Positions 1-8,697 of a stretch of DNA of 35,530 nucleotides are shown here, one piece after another. The notes beneath the pieces were generated by a model. It saw only the letters and a list, made by a program, of their open reading frames with translations, was not told the DNA's origin and made no database searches. The translations under genes were made by a program, and so were the position numbers. This DNA comes from an uncultured Nitrospiraceae bacterium (lineage in GTDB: Bacteria; Nitrospirota; Thermodesulfovibrionia; Thermodesulfovibrionales; SM23-35), in NCBI GenBank assembly GCA_937138415.1, contig CAKZPA010000046.1:1-35530 (forward strand). Direction: 5' to 3'. How positions within the stretch are numbered: position 1 is the first letter of the stretch; each line of letters starts with the position of its first letter.

Positions 1-357
1 AATATACTCATAAGTGCCATATGCTAAATACTCAAGAATATTGATTTTAAAAGTCTTACCCTCAACCCGAACCTGATATTGAGGATTAGACGGAAATTTG
101 TCTTTTATTGGCTTTAAATCGTCTTTAGTAATTATCCGTAATGAGAAACTACTTCCTCCAACCCCTTCTTCACTGCTTCCAAATATTATCGCCTCTTTCT
201 CTCGCAATTTATTTAAATCTGCTTCAGCTTGCAATGCCCGCCACCAGAAGCGCAGTAGTCCCTTGATGCTTGCAGCGCGCAATTCTGCTTTGCTCTGATT
301 TGCGCCAGATAAAAACATGGGGGTTATAGTTTCTACTTTGAAATCAATTTTCGTCAT
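1..357 (-). CDS. cmr1: Cmr1, type III-B CRISPR RAMP protein (partial, N-terminal 119 residues)
   Basis: Cmr1 is the RAMP-fold subunit at the tip of the Cmr effector complex, which binds crRNA and cleaves target RNA. Reading the minus strand from the ATG at 357 gives an uninterrupted frame to the window edge. Residues 30-42 contain SIKGLLRFWWRAL, the signature of Cmr1 N-termini, preceded by the typical opening (VETITPMFLSGANQSKAEL) and followed by an IFGSSEEGVGGSS stretch. A Shine-Dalgarno AAAGGAG (363-369 on the complement) sits 5 nt before the ATG, fixing the start. The gene is truncated by the window; the rest of the Cmr operon should lie to the left. By eye it is clearly more AT-rich, with A/T-ending codons, than the CARF and cas6 genes upstream of it. 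Family assignment is from motif recognition and is firm for this fragment. Confidence 0.88.
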   Translation of the reverse strand, partial: MTKIDFKVETITPMFLSGANQSKAELRAASIKGLLRFWWRALQAEADLNKLREKEAIIFGSSEEGVGGSSFSLRIITKDDLKPIKDKFPSNPQYQVRVEGKTFKINILEYLAYGTYEYI

Positions 358-584
358 ATCCACTCCTTTCTTCAGTTAAAAGACCAGAACCCGTAACACG
401 AGCAATTCTGACCCGTCGAAACCTTTTTCACTTATTCGCTCATCTTTCCCCCTCCGTGTCGATAAAGAGATCTTTTTGCAGTGCCATGTCCTCTGTCGCC
501 ATCGCGCATGCGCTCGATAAGGGCCCTGCTCCGCCTTCGACAAAGAGTTCTGGAGTCCCCGTTTGACAGAGTTTCCCGGACACC

Positions 585-1724
585 TTATTCAATCCTTATT
601 TTCCCCTTCTCCACTCGAACGCCGAAGCGCGTCGCGCCGTACCTCCTCAACGACGTTATGATGTAATATGCCGCGAGAGCGTCGTCTTCAAGGCTTTCGA
701 GAATTTCTCGGTTGATCTTGCTCCTGTCCGAACGCAACTTCCCCATGTCCATGCCGTCCTTCCACTTCGCCCGGAAATTGGCGATGTGTTCCGAATGAAG
801 ACCATAAATCAGTTCGTAATCCTTTCCAATTGCTTCGGTTACCCCCGGGGTGCCGAGATCATTGACATGGATGAAACAGTCGGTGCACTCATGACAATAC
901 GGTCGGTCGGGGTGGATGCACCGTTCAACCTTCTGCCGCAGCAGGTACGCGTAAAACACGATGTGGAAAGGCTTCAACTCGACGTTCACATCCCCGATCG
1001 AAATGAAGTTTTCCCTCAGTCGGACAATGACAAAGGGTTGCGTAAGCGCGGTGTCTATCTCCTTCTGCCCCTCGGACACGAGATCTCTAAACCCGTAGCC
1101 GTCAAGGTTTATTTTCTCTCTGAGTCTGATGAAAGGGAGTTCGGCGAGGTATATCTCGGCATCCTTCGTACTCAGTCTTCTGCCGTCTTTTTCGAGTACC
1201 CTGTTCCTCTTAGGCTTATAGTAAAAATCCGGCCTGGCTTCAAATTCGGGGGTGACCAGGACATGATACAATCTATCCCAGGGCCTACCGAAAAGCTGCA
1301 GGGCAGACCCCAAATAGAAGCTCATGGTCTTTCTCCCACCGGCAAGTGAGCAATGAAGTCTCGTTGAGTTGTCGCGGGTCTTTTCACGTACAACATCCGT
1401 AATAAAATTCCCGAGGCATTCGTTTGCCGCCGTATCCCTGATATCGTCGAGTTCCTGCCCTTGTTCATCATGAACGATGAGAATAGCATCTTCCCGAAGT
1501 ATAGATTCCGGCACGCCAAATTCTCTGCAGAACGCGCTGAACCGACCCGAACTGAGCAGATTTTCCTCGATGACACGTCTGCCGTGGGTCGTCGTGATCA
1601 CGATGATTTCATCCGGTTGCACGGGCGGTTTCTGATGAATTAACGCGAAGATCGTCTCCGTGATAATCTGGGGCGTCGTCCCCGCGACAAAGATAAGGAT
1701 TTCCCTGAATCGCGCGTTTTTCAT
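585..1724 (-). CDS. CARF-domain CRISPR-associated protein, NE0113 family (TIGR02584/PF09623), putative ring nuclease or cOA-responsive regulator
   Basis: This 379-residue protein opens with ILIFVAGTTPQIITETIFAL (residues 9-28), the hallmark first strand and loop of the NE0113 CARF family, and has the second ligand-binding signature SLAGGRKTMSFYLG at 126-139. CARF domains bind the cyclic oligoadenylates made by type III complexes; members of this family are annotated as ring nucleases or Csm6-like proteins. Residues 248-265 and the C-terminus (to VEKGKIRIE) look like a winged-helix region, as in long members. I see no convincing HEPN RxxxxH ribonuclease motif, so degradation of the second messenger or regulation is more likely than RNA cleavage. 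C269, C277, C280 and C283 form a CX7CX2CX2C cluster that may bind zinc. It lies between cas6 and cmr1 on the same strand, which fits a type III accessory role. The ATG at 1724 is preceded by a weak extended -10 (TGG-TATGGT, 5 nt away) rather than a spaced Shine-Dalgarno. Exact activity is inference. Confidence 0.85.
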   Translation of the reverse strand: MKNARFREILIFVAGTTPQIITETIFALIHQKPPVQPDEIIVITTTHGRRVIEENLLSSGRFSAFCREFGVPESILREDAILIVHDEQGQELDDIRDTAANECLGNFITDVVREKTRDNSTRLHCSLAGGRKTMSFYLGSALQLFGRPWDRLYHVLVTPEFEARPDFYYKPKRNRVLEKDGRRLSTKDAEIYLAELPFIRLREKINLDGYGFRDLVSEGQKEIDTALTQPFVIVRLRENFISIGDVNVELKPFHIVFYAYLLRQKVERCIHPDRPYCHECTDCFIHVNDLGTPGVTEAIGKDYELIYGLHSEHIANFRAKWKDGMDMGKLRSDRSKINREILESLEDDALAAYYIITSLRRYGATRFGVRVEKGKIRIE

Positions 1725-2120
1725 GCCTTACCATACCACCGCAGGTTCACCAAATCAAGCGAAACAATATTGCGGCAATATTTCCGTAAAGACAGTGAGA
1801 GATAACAGTGGCGAGGTGTCAGTGAAAAGGTGAAAGTGAGAGATGACAGTAACAAGATATTAGTCATAAGATTTCGGAATTACCTTCACTTATATCGACC
1901 CTATCGTTGCAGAAAAGGGAGAGCATCACTCAAAGCTTTTCACGGCAATAAGATGTGATCAGGGCATGGCGTCAAGAAAGCAGGACGTCACTGAAAGTGT
2001 CATCCTCATTCCCTATGCATGATGTGGCTTCCGATGCCGTCATGTAGTGCTGCGAAAGGCTTTTCGTGCCGCCCTCCCTTTTTCTACCTGCACCTCTTAT
2101 GCCCCGGTAAGGTCGATTCA
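1725..2120. other. Intergenic stretch between the CARF gene and cas6; no gene or CRISPR array seen
   Basis: This 396-bp gap lies inside the minus-strand cas block. I found no ORF with family resemblance on either strand and no regularly spaced repeats of CRISPR size. It holds a short imperfect direct repeat (see 1795-1850) and presumably the promoter of the CARF gene. It may be the remnant of a deleted gene or array, but nothing in the sequence proves that. Confidence 0.5.
1795..1850. repeat. Short direct repeat GTGAGAGATAACAGT / GTGAGAGATGACAGT
   Basis: Two 15-nt copies (1795-1809 and 1836-1850) match at 14 of 15 positions and start 41 bp apart. The sequence between them contains further CAGTG- and GTGAAA-like words. 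It lies about 70-125 bp upstream of the CARF gene start. It could be an operator or chance low-complexity sequence. Confidence 0.5.
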
Positions 2121-3086
2121 CTATCCTCTCTCACTGTCTTTTATGGCGTATTTACCGAGACCAAAGGCCGTTCCCTTGCCGACGTGAAGGACCTCTCCCG
2201 CCTCGATGATCTGTAGGAATGGACGCATGTCACCTTCGAACGTTATCTCCCCTACAAAACCACCCAGCTTCATCCGAGTATCCTGCCTGCCGGAGTATCG
2301 TTCCCAATCATACCAACTCAATGCCCGTTTCATCACCGTAACGCCCTCGGCGCGTTTTATCAATTCCTTGAAATTCCACGACGAGGTGTCTTCCCCGCAA
2401 TGGAAGTATGCGATAAGAGCGAGTCGCCGGAGGAGATTCCGAAAAAAAATATGAAACTCCAGATCGAGGGTGAGATGGTGGTCGTAGAGGATTCTCGTCG
2501 GAGTCACAAAAGATAGCGTCAGACTGGACACCTCTTCATCAGACAAAGAACCGGGGTCACCGTGCATTAACAGTGCGTTGTCAATCGACAATCTCGTAGC
2601 GCCGACTGGCTTCAGCGTTTTCGATGCAGACTCGTAAGTGATTTCGCCATCTGTTCGCACGTCCAACAAGGTAAAACCGGCCTTCCCTTTCCCTATGCCG
2701 ATCCTCCCCAGTTCATCGAATGCGTACACGAAATAGGGGAGATAGTCGATCGCCTTGCCGATGAGTATCAATCGAAATGAAAACTCGTCGCCCTCGTGGT
2801 ACTCCCGACGAGTGTCGTGGGGCGGCTCGATAACAAAAGGATGCGGCGCGCTTCGGTACTTGGTCATGATTTTCGTGCCTACGGGTGGCGGCGTTTCAAA
2901 GACATAGGAATAGATACATTTCTGGTGGAGAAGGCAATCGGAGCATTCTTTGCTCTTTATTGCGCAGACAACCCTCTTGAAGGCATGGCCGAAGCCGCCT
3001 CTCAGCATCGACCCCTTGTAGGGAGGCATTATTAACGGCTCTCGCGCCCTGACCCGGAAATCGAAGGGCGCATAGGAAATGTTCAC
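2121..3086 (-). CDS. cas6: Cas6, pre-crRNA processing endoribonuclease (RAMP)
   Basis: Cas6 cuts the CRISPR precursor RNA within repeats to make crRNAs. The 321-residue length is typical of the Cas6 group that accompanies type III systems. Seen here: an N-terminal RAMP opening with LRGGFGHAFKRVVC (residues 28-41), a CX2CX5C-Y element right after it (C48, C51, C57, Y59) common in this subgroup, and the C-terminal glycine-rich loop GKGTAFGLGKY, the defining RAMP motif that contacts the repeat. H34 in the GFGHAF motif is a plausible general base, but I cannot confirm the active site. The start is GTG at 3086 with GAGAGG 4 nt upstream. Divergent from the exported gene at 3326. The array that supplies its substrate is not in this window. 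Confidence 0.85.
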   Translation of the reverse strand: MNISYAPFDFRVRAREPLIMPPYKGSMLRGGFGHAFKRVVCAIKSKECSDCLLHQKCIYSYVFETPPPVGTKIMTKYRSAPHPFVIEPPHDTRREYHEGDEFSFRLILIGKAIDYLPYFVYAFDELGRIGIGKGKAGFTLLDVRTDGEITYESASKTLKPVGATRLSIDNALLMHGDPGSLSDEEVSSLTLSFVTPTRILYDHHLTLDLEFHIFFRNLLRRLALIAYFHCGEDTSSWNFKELIKRAEGVTVMKRALSWYDWERYSGRQDTRMKLGGFVGEITFEGDMRPFLQIIEAGEVLHVGKGTAFGLGKYAIKDSERG

Positions 3087-3178
3087 GAAACCTCTCTCGC
3101 CGGGAACTTTTACGGCCTTTCCGCAAGAATTCTATCAGAAGAGGTTCGCGTGCGCAAGCCTGAAAATCGCCTATGAAA

Positions 3179-3214
3179 AAAAGCAAAAAATGTTAAAGAA
3201 AAAGCAAGAAATGT
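3179..3214. repeat. Paired 15-nt A-rich direct repeats, 21 bp apart, in the cas6 / exported-protein divergent region
   Basis: Copies at 3179-3193 and 3200-3214 share AAAAGC, then six mostly A residues, then TGT (14 of 15 identical). A 21-bp period is two helical turns, the geometry expected of adjacent protein-binding sites. They sit between the divergent starts at 3086 and 3326. A regulator binding here is inference. Confidence 0.45.
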
Positions 3215-3325
3215 GAAGTAAATTCTTCTGTGCCATGCAATAGTAAAGCCGTCTCGTCACATCTCACCGGGGTCGTGACGGAGATCGAACCCAACGACGT
3301 ATTCATTCCCACAAGGAGGGCTGCC

Positions 3326-6300
3326 ATGAGAATGACGTTTTGCTCCGCCGTGCGTTTGTCTTTCGCCGTGTTCTTATCGATCCTTTACTGCCTGAACGCA
3401 GCAGACGCGTACAATTTGCCCGACACCGGGCAGACGCAATGCTTCAGCACCAAGGGAAAAATCAAAATAATCCCTTGCCCTGCGCCCGGTGACCCGGCTG
3501 CCCAGGACGGGAGTTACTCGATCGCGCCGCCCTCCTACACTGTGAACCGTGACGGGACGGTCGTCGACAAACAGACCACTCTCATGTGGCAGCAGCTCGA
3601 TGACGGCAAGTTGAAAACATGGGCGGAAGCCGACAACTACTGCCGGACCCTCGCTCTCGGAGGCTATAGAGACTGGCGTCTTCCAACGATACGAGAACTC
3701 ATCGGGATCGTGAACTATGGTCAGGCATCACCGGCGATCGACCGCACCGCGTTTCCCAACACTAAAGGGGCACACTACTGGAGTGGAACGACCATACCGT
3801 GCTTCGATGCAGAACCTCTATCGGTAAATTTCGCATCGGGCGTCAACAATCGCCTCGCGTCCACATTGCCCGCGTACGCGCGGTGCGTCCGAAACGGACC
3901 TCTTCCTTTTGCCTATTTCCGTGAGAACGGAAACGGCACCGTAACGGATCTTTCGACCGGTTTGATGTGGCTTCAGAATGAAAAGAGCCCTCTCACGTGG
4001 GTCGATGCGCTCGGCTACTGCGAGAATCTCTCCTTCGGGGGCTTTTCGGACTGGCGCGTTCCCAATATCAAGGAATACGAGTCGCTGACGCGCGGCACGG
4101 AGGGCCCCTCGGTGATGTCTGATTACTTCAAATCGAGCAGCGGCTTCCCCAACTGGTCATCGACATCCTATCTCGCCGTCACGGATTACACCTCGAAATG
4201 GACGCTCGATACCGAAGGGATGGTCACCGTCTCTTCCACGAAAGAAAGAAATACGAGCAAGTACGGCGTTCGCTGCGTTCGCGGAAAGCACCAGACGCCG
4301 CTCGATGAGCAAGAAATCTCTGTTTCCCCGCACGAAGTCGAACTCTGGCAGACGAATAGCAGTCGCTCGACGCAACGGGAGATTGTCATCACAAATACCG
4401 GGAAGGGTTTCCTGTCGGTCGCTCCTGTCGCACCCCTTTCCCCTCCCTTCGTTCTCATCGCTGACACGTGCGCGGGCAAATCCATCTCGTCTCTCATGTC
4501 ATGCTCTATCACCGTCGGCTTTGATCCGTCGGCTGAAGGCAACTTCACAGGCGATCTCGTTGTGTCTTCCAATGATAGAGATTCTCCCGCCGTAAACGTT
4601 GTTCTGAAGGGATCATCCATCGGCGCGTACTACCTCCCGGATACCGGCCAGACAACGTGTTATGACAAATACGGCACCCGAATCTATTGCCCGCAACCGG
4701 GATCTCCTCTCGCGCAAGACGGAAGTTATCGCATGAACCCTCCTTCGCACGTTTCTTTTCCTGACGGCACCGTGCGGGACAAGAACACTTCCCTGCTTTG
4801 GCAGAAGGTCGATGACGGCGTACCGAGAACATGGGGAGACGCTCTCTCTTACTGTGAAGATCTTGAACTCGCGGGATTTGCCGACTGGCGATTGCCGACA
4901 CTGCAGGAGTTGATTGGTATCGCGGACTACGGTCGTGCATACCCGTCTATAGATGTCCAAACATTCCCAGCCACCCAACAGCACACGTACTGGTCGTCAT
5001 CAGCCAGCAATGTGTATAAGGATCACGCATATGGCGTGAGTTTTACTGACGGTTCAATGGGAAAATCTGCGAAAACGCAACTGAATTACGTCAGGTGCGT
5101 AAAAGGTCCCCAGGTGCCTATCCACACGCTCGTCAACAATGGCGATGGAACAACGACCGACTTGCTCACAGGTCTGATGTGGGAGCAGGGAGATTCGACT
5201 GACGCTAACTGGGAAGCGGCCCTTGCACGCTGCGAAGGTTTATCTCTCGGCGGGCACTCGGACTGGCGACTGCCGAACATCAAGGAACTTATCTCCATCC
5301 TCGATATCCGCTACAAACCAGCCATTCGGTATTCCTATTTCCCAGCTGTCAACTGCGGCTATTGGAGTAATAACTGGACATCCACCTCCTACCTCGCGCT
5401 GCAGGGCGATGCCCCGTATCATGTGCCCGATGCCGCCTACTTCGTTGACTTTTTCAACAGTAGCTGCGGTGGTCTTTTCGAGCACAAATTCTACAGTAAC
5501 CGCAATGCGCGGTGCGTCCGCGGGGGTACGACAAAACCGCCGACGTCAATCACAGGGAGAGTTACGGATGCCGCGGACGGAACGCCCCTGGGGGAAGTGC
5601 ACATTGTCCTGACTGATCGAGCATTTACCTACACCCTCCTGACCGATTCGGATGGCTATTACTCGCGGACCGATCTCTTCGACGGACCCTATACCGCTTC
5701 CTTCGAAAAAGCAGGCTACGCCAAACAAATCATTAATGGCGCTTTGCTCGATGGCCAGACTTTGACTCTGAACGTGCAACTCTCTCCCCTCTCCCCTCCC
5801 TCGCTAACGATCGCCCATCCTCCCGATGGCGCCGTTTTCACTGCCTCGCCCATCGAGGTAAGGGGTTCAGTCAGCGGTGCTGCAACGGTAACAGTAAACG
5901 GCTTACCCGCGACCGTGAATAACGGATTCTTTTCCGCAACCGTAAGCCTCCAGCGGGGACAAAACACTCTATTCGTGACTGCGGTTGATTCCCTGGGCCG
6001 ATCGGTCAGTAAAAGCATCACCGTAATCTTTCTCACGCAGGGCGTGCTCAGCGGTTCCGTTACCGCTGCCCACACCCGAGTGCCTGTCGAATCGGCCCGC
6101 GTGGCGGTGCGAGATTCCCTCGATACGTTGAAAACAACGCTCACTGATGTTGACGGCAGATTCACGATCGACGGGATCGAAGCCGGGCCTGTCACAATTT
6201 CCGTATCGAAAGACGGCTTCAGCCAAGCGACGCTGACCGAAATCATCGAGGCAGGCACAACAAAAATAGTGCCCCTCGTTCTGATAAAAATCTTCTCTGC

Positions 6301-8056
6301 GATCACCCTCGGTGATTTCGGCAGCGTTACCGTCATGGAAGTCACGGGAAATTACGACGCGCTCACCCCCGAAGGATCCCTCAATATTCTGGCTCGGCAA
6401 GAGATAGCGCGAGAGTTCCTGCGACTGCATCCCGATGAATATGACTTTCTCGTCGTCTTCACGAATTTCTCTATGACCATGCCCGATCCCCTCGCAAAAG
6501 GGTTTTACCTCGACGTGAAAAACGATACGAGAGGGATCGGGAAAGCCCTCATCGACAATACAGCGGCATTCGGGAGCGCCGGCAGGCTCCAGGGCATGAT
6601 CGATATGGGAAACGTCGTGACCTCGATTACCGACCCGCGGCATCCCCTTTTCGACGATACAGTCAATACCCTCATGCATGAAATGATGCACAGATGGGGT
6701 TCTTTTGTGAAATATAAAGACGGACAGGGGGATATCCGCTCGGATCTTCTCGGAAAAGACGGAAGCCACTGGAACTTCCTGCTGGATACAGGCGCATCCC
6801 TGCACTACGGGAACGCATGGACAGATAACGGCGATGGAACCTTCACGTCGATAGGGGGTGGGAAATATTGCAGCCCGCTCGATCTCTACCTTATGGGTTT
6901 CTATGACGGGGCAGACGTGCCGCCCATGCTGCTGATCGAAAACGTCTCGATCGACCCAGCCCGCCGTCCCGAACCGGGGGCGAGGATTTCCGGTTCACCG
7001 CGATTCGTGACGATCGACGACATCATCGCCGCAGAGGGAGCGCGCGTACCCGACGTTTCCTCATCCCAAAAAGTTTTCAAGGCAGCCTTCATTCTCATAA
7101 CAACGCCCGGCTCTTTTTCGGGCGAAGAGCTTCAGGGCATCGAGAACCTGAGAAGCGCCTGGGCCGGAAAATTCTCCGCGCTTACAGGAGGCAGAGGAAG
7201 AGTCGCAGACGTTGCGCCTTCGCTCTCTGTAATGTTTACTTATCCGTCAGACGGACAAATCGTGTCGGGCACCGTGCCTGTGAAGGGGACTTTTCTCAAC
7301 TCGACCGGTTCCGATACGGGAATCACGGTAAACGGTGTCCCCGCAGTCGTCTACGGAAATCAATTCATTCTGAATCACGTGTCTCTCCCTGAAGGCGCAA
7401 GTACGATAATCGCTACGGCGACCGACTCATCGGGGCATACCGCCTCGGCTTCCGTCAACGTCACAGCGCGCCCGGCAAGCAATTTCATTCAGCTACTCGC
7501 AAATGCGGAAGCCGGTATCGCACCCTTCGATCTCACGATGAACATCGACAGTACCTTCCGGTTCGACGACCTCGAGATGTCAATCACAGGACCATCCCGA
7601 CCTGTATTGCTTTCTGACGACGAGAACGATTATCGTTTCCGAATCGACGTCGAGGGTATGTACTCTTTTACGGCGCGAGCTTCATCCCCCGAGGGCGTCA
7701 TCCATGAAGACACCATATTCGTGACGGTCATCAACTCGCAGCAGATGGACAACATGCTCAGGAGAAAATGGGAGGGCATGAAGGAAGCTCTCCTGTTGCG
7801 GGATTTCGAGACCGCCGTGAGCTTCCTTTCCGCGGAGACGAAGAGTCACTACTACGACCTCTATTCCGCTCTCGATGAGCACATGCCGCAGATTGCACGG
7901 GACATGCAAGGCATAGAGCCCGTTTACATAAATGGGACGACCGCAAAATATCGGATCCCGAAAGAGGAAAACCATGGCGGGGAGATCGTGACCATCACAC
8001 ACTACATTTATTTCGTTGTCGATCACGACGGGCTCTGGAAAATCGACTGGTACTGA
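3326..8056 (+). CDS. Large exported multidomain protein: DUF1566 x4, Ig-like, carboxypeptidase-regulatory-like, HExxH zincin-like domain, NTF2-like tail
   Basis: The 1576-residue product starts at ATG 3326, chosen because AAGGAGGG lies just upstream and the next residues form a Sec signal peptide (about 1-28, cut after ADA). Approximate domains: DUF1566 modules at 70-190, 195-320, 434-595 and 599-735, recognised by paired GTVxD..T.LMW and DWRLP..RELI blocks; a HYDIN-like/choice-of-anchor Ig domain at 330-433; carboxypeptidase-regulatory-like folds at 740-820 and 905-985; Ig-like TVNGLPATVNNG-type domains at 825-905 and 1302-1385; a metalloprotease-like domain at about 990-1210 with HEMMHRW (H1118, E1119, H1122) and a later SHWNF as possible third ligand; a PKD-like domain at 1385-1470; and an NTF2-like C-terminus at 1472-1576. 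The first DUF1566/Ig block is duplicated internally (YNLPDTGQT and YYLPDTGQT openings). No membrane anchor or sorting signal was seen at the C-terminus. A surface or secreted adhesin-protease is inferred; the substrate is unknown. Confidence 0.8.
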   Translation: MRMTFCSAVRLSFAVFLSILYCLNAADAYNLPDTGQTQCFSTKGKIKIIPCPAPGDPAAQDGSYSIAPPSYTVNRDGTVVDKQTTLMWQQLDDGKLKTWAEADNYCRTLALGGYRDWRLPTIRELIGIVNYGQASPAIDRTAFPNTKGAHYWSGTTIPCFDAEPLSVNFASGVNNRLASTLPAYARCVRNGPLPFAYFRENGNGTVTDLSTGLMWLQNEKSPLTWVDALGYCENLSFGGFSDWRVPNIKEYESLTRGTEGPSVMSDYFKSSSGFPNWSSTSYLAVTDYTSKWTLDTEGMVTVSSTKERNTSKYGVRCVRGKHQTPLDEQEISVSPHEVELWQTNSSRSTQREIVITNTGKGFLSVAPVAPLSPPFVLIADTCAGKSISSLMSCSITVGFDPSAEGNFTGDLVVSSNDRDSPAVNVVLKGSSIGAYYLPDTGQTTCYDKYGTRIYCPQPGSPLAQDGSYRMNPPSHVSFPDGTVRDKNTSLLWQKVDDGVPRTWGDALSYCEDLELAGFADWRLPTLQELIGIADYGRAYPSIDVQTFPATQQHTYWSSSASNVYKDHAYGVSFTDGSMGKSAKTQLNYVRCVKGPQVPIHTLVNNGDGTTTDLLTGLMWEQGDSTDANWEAALARCEGLSLGGHSDWRLPNIKELISILDIRYKPAIRYSYFPAVNCGYWSNNWTSTSYLALQGDAPYHVPDAAYFVDFFNSSCGGLFEHKFYSNRNARCVRGGTTKPPTSITGRVTDAADGTPLGEVHIVLTDRAFTYTLLTDSDGYYSRTDLFDGPYTASFEKAGYAKQIINGALLDGQTLTLNVQLSPLSPPSLTIAHPPDGAVFTASPIEVRGSVSGAATVTVNGLPATVNNGFFSATVSLQRGQNTLFVTAVDSLGRSVSKSITVIFLTQGVLSGSVTAAHTRVPVESARVAVRDSLDTLKTTLTDVDGRFTIDGIEAGPVTISVSKDGFSQATLTEIIEAGTTKIVPLVLIKIFSAITLGDFGSVTVMEVTGNYDALTPEGSLNILARQEIAREFLRLHPDEYDFLVVFTNFSMTMPDPLAKGFYLDVKNDTRGIGKALIDNTAAFGSAGRLQGMIDMGNVVTSITDPRHPLFDDTVNTLMHEMMHRWGSFVKYKDGQGDIRSDLLGKDGSHWNFLLDTGASLHYGNAWTDNGDGTFTSIGGGKYCSPLDLYLMGFYDGADVPPMLLIENVSIDPARRPEPGARISGSPRFVTIDDIIAAEGARVPDVSSSQKVFKAAFILITTPGSFSGEELQGIENLRSAWAGKFSALTGGRGRVADVAPSLSVMFTYPSDGQIVSGTVPVKGTFLNSTGSDTGITVNGVPAVVYGNQFILNHVSLPEGASTIIATATDSSGHTASASVNVTARPASNFIQLLANAEAGIAPFDLTMNIDSTFRFDDLEMSITGPSRPVLLSDDENDYRFRIDVEGMYSFTARASSPEGVIHEDTIFVTVINSQQMDNMLRRKWEGMKEALLLRDFETAVSFLSAETKSHYYDLYSALDEHMPQIARDMQGIEPVYINGTTAKYRIPKEENHGGEIVTITHYIYFVVDHDGLWKIDWY

Positions 8057-8085
8057 CACGTTAAAAAGTAAAGGAGGAGAATGAT

Positions 8086-8697
8086 ATGAAAAAAGTGTCG
8101 AGCGTAGTTTTCACTATCGCGGCTATCCTTGCAACTTTTGCTTTCGCCTATGGGATGCGCTTCGAGGGATCGTACTCAGGCAAGGTTATCGACGCAGAGA
8201 CCGGCGCACCGATTGAAGGTGCGGTGGTACTCGGAGTCTGGTACACCGTGATAGCATCGGCAGGCGGGGCGCTCCACAATTTTCATGACGCAAAGGAGAC
8301 ACTGACCGATAGAAATGGCGAATTCCGAATATCCGGGAAGGGAGTGAAAACCCTAATCAACGTGTCTCCCATGGAAGTGATGATTTTCAAGGCCGGGTAT
8401 GAACATCTCGAACTCGTCCTGTGGGACTCGCTCAAGGAGGACCGCATCCTCCGAAAGAAGATCAAATGGGAAGGGAAAAAAGCAATCATCCCTCTCAAAA
8501 AACTGACGATGGAGGAGAGAAGGAAACAGGGCACGCCCGATATTTATTTCGGAGAAAGATATGACCAAAAGGAAAATACATTTCTTCCCTGTCTTCCCAA
8601 CAACATAAAACTACTTCCAAAAGAAGTGAACAATGAATTACGTGAACAAGGACTGAAACCGTATGACATTAAAGGAGGAATGTGTAAAGATGAATAA
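8086..8697 (+). CDS. Exported carboxypeptidase-regulatory-like domain protein, function unknown
   Basis: The 203-residue product has a clear signal peptide (MKKVSSVVFTIAAILATFAF, cut near AYG) followed directly by a beta-sandwich like those of carboxypeptidase regulatory-like domains: SGKVIDAETGAPIEGAVVLG near residues 31-50 and later TLTDRNGEFRISGKG. Such domains are usually structural or adhesive. The C-terminal third is basic and not recognised. AAAGGAGGAG lies about 7 nt before the ATG at 8086. It follows the large exported protein after 29 bp and its last 8 bp overlap the next gene (ATG at 8690, stop at 8695-8697), so the three are probably one transcript with coupled translation. Base composition becomes more AT-rich in its final 150 bp. 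Confidence 0.7.
   Translation: MKKVSSVVFTIAAILATFAFAYGMRFEGSYSGKVIDAETGAPIEGAVVLGVWYTVIASAGGALHNFHDAKETLTDRNGEFRISGKGVKTLINVSPMEVMIFKAGYEHLELVLWDSLKEDRILRKKIKWEGKKAIIPLKKLTMEERRKQGTPDIYFGERYDQKENTFLPCLPNNIKLLPKEVNNELREQGLKPYDIKGGMCKDE

Noticed and set aside
1795-1850. Degenerate CRISPR array
   Set aside because: Only two short copies, no spacer-sized unit and no further repeats in the gap.
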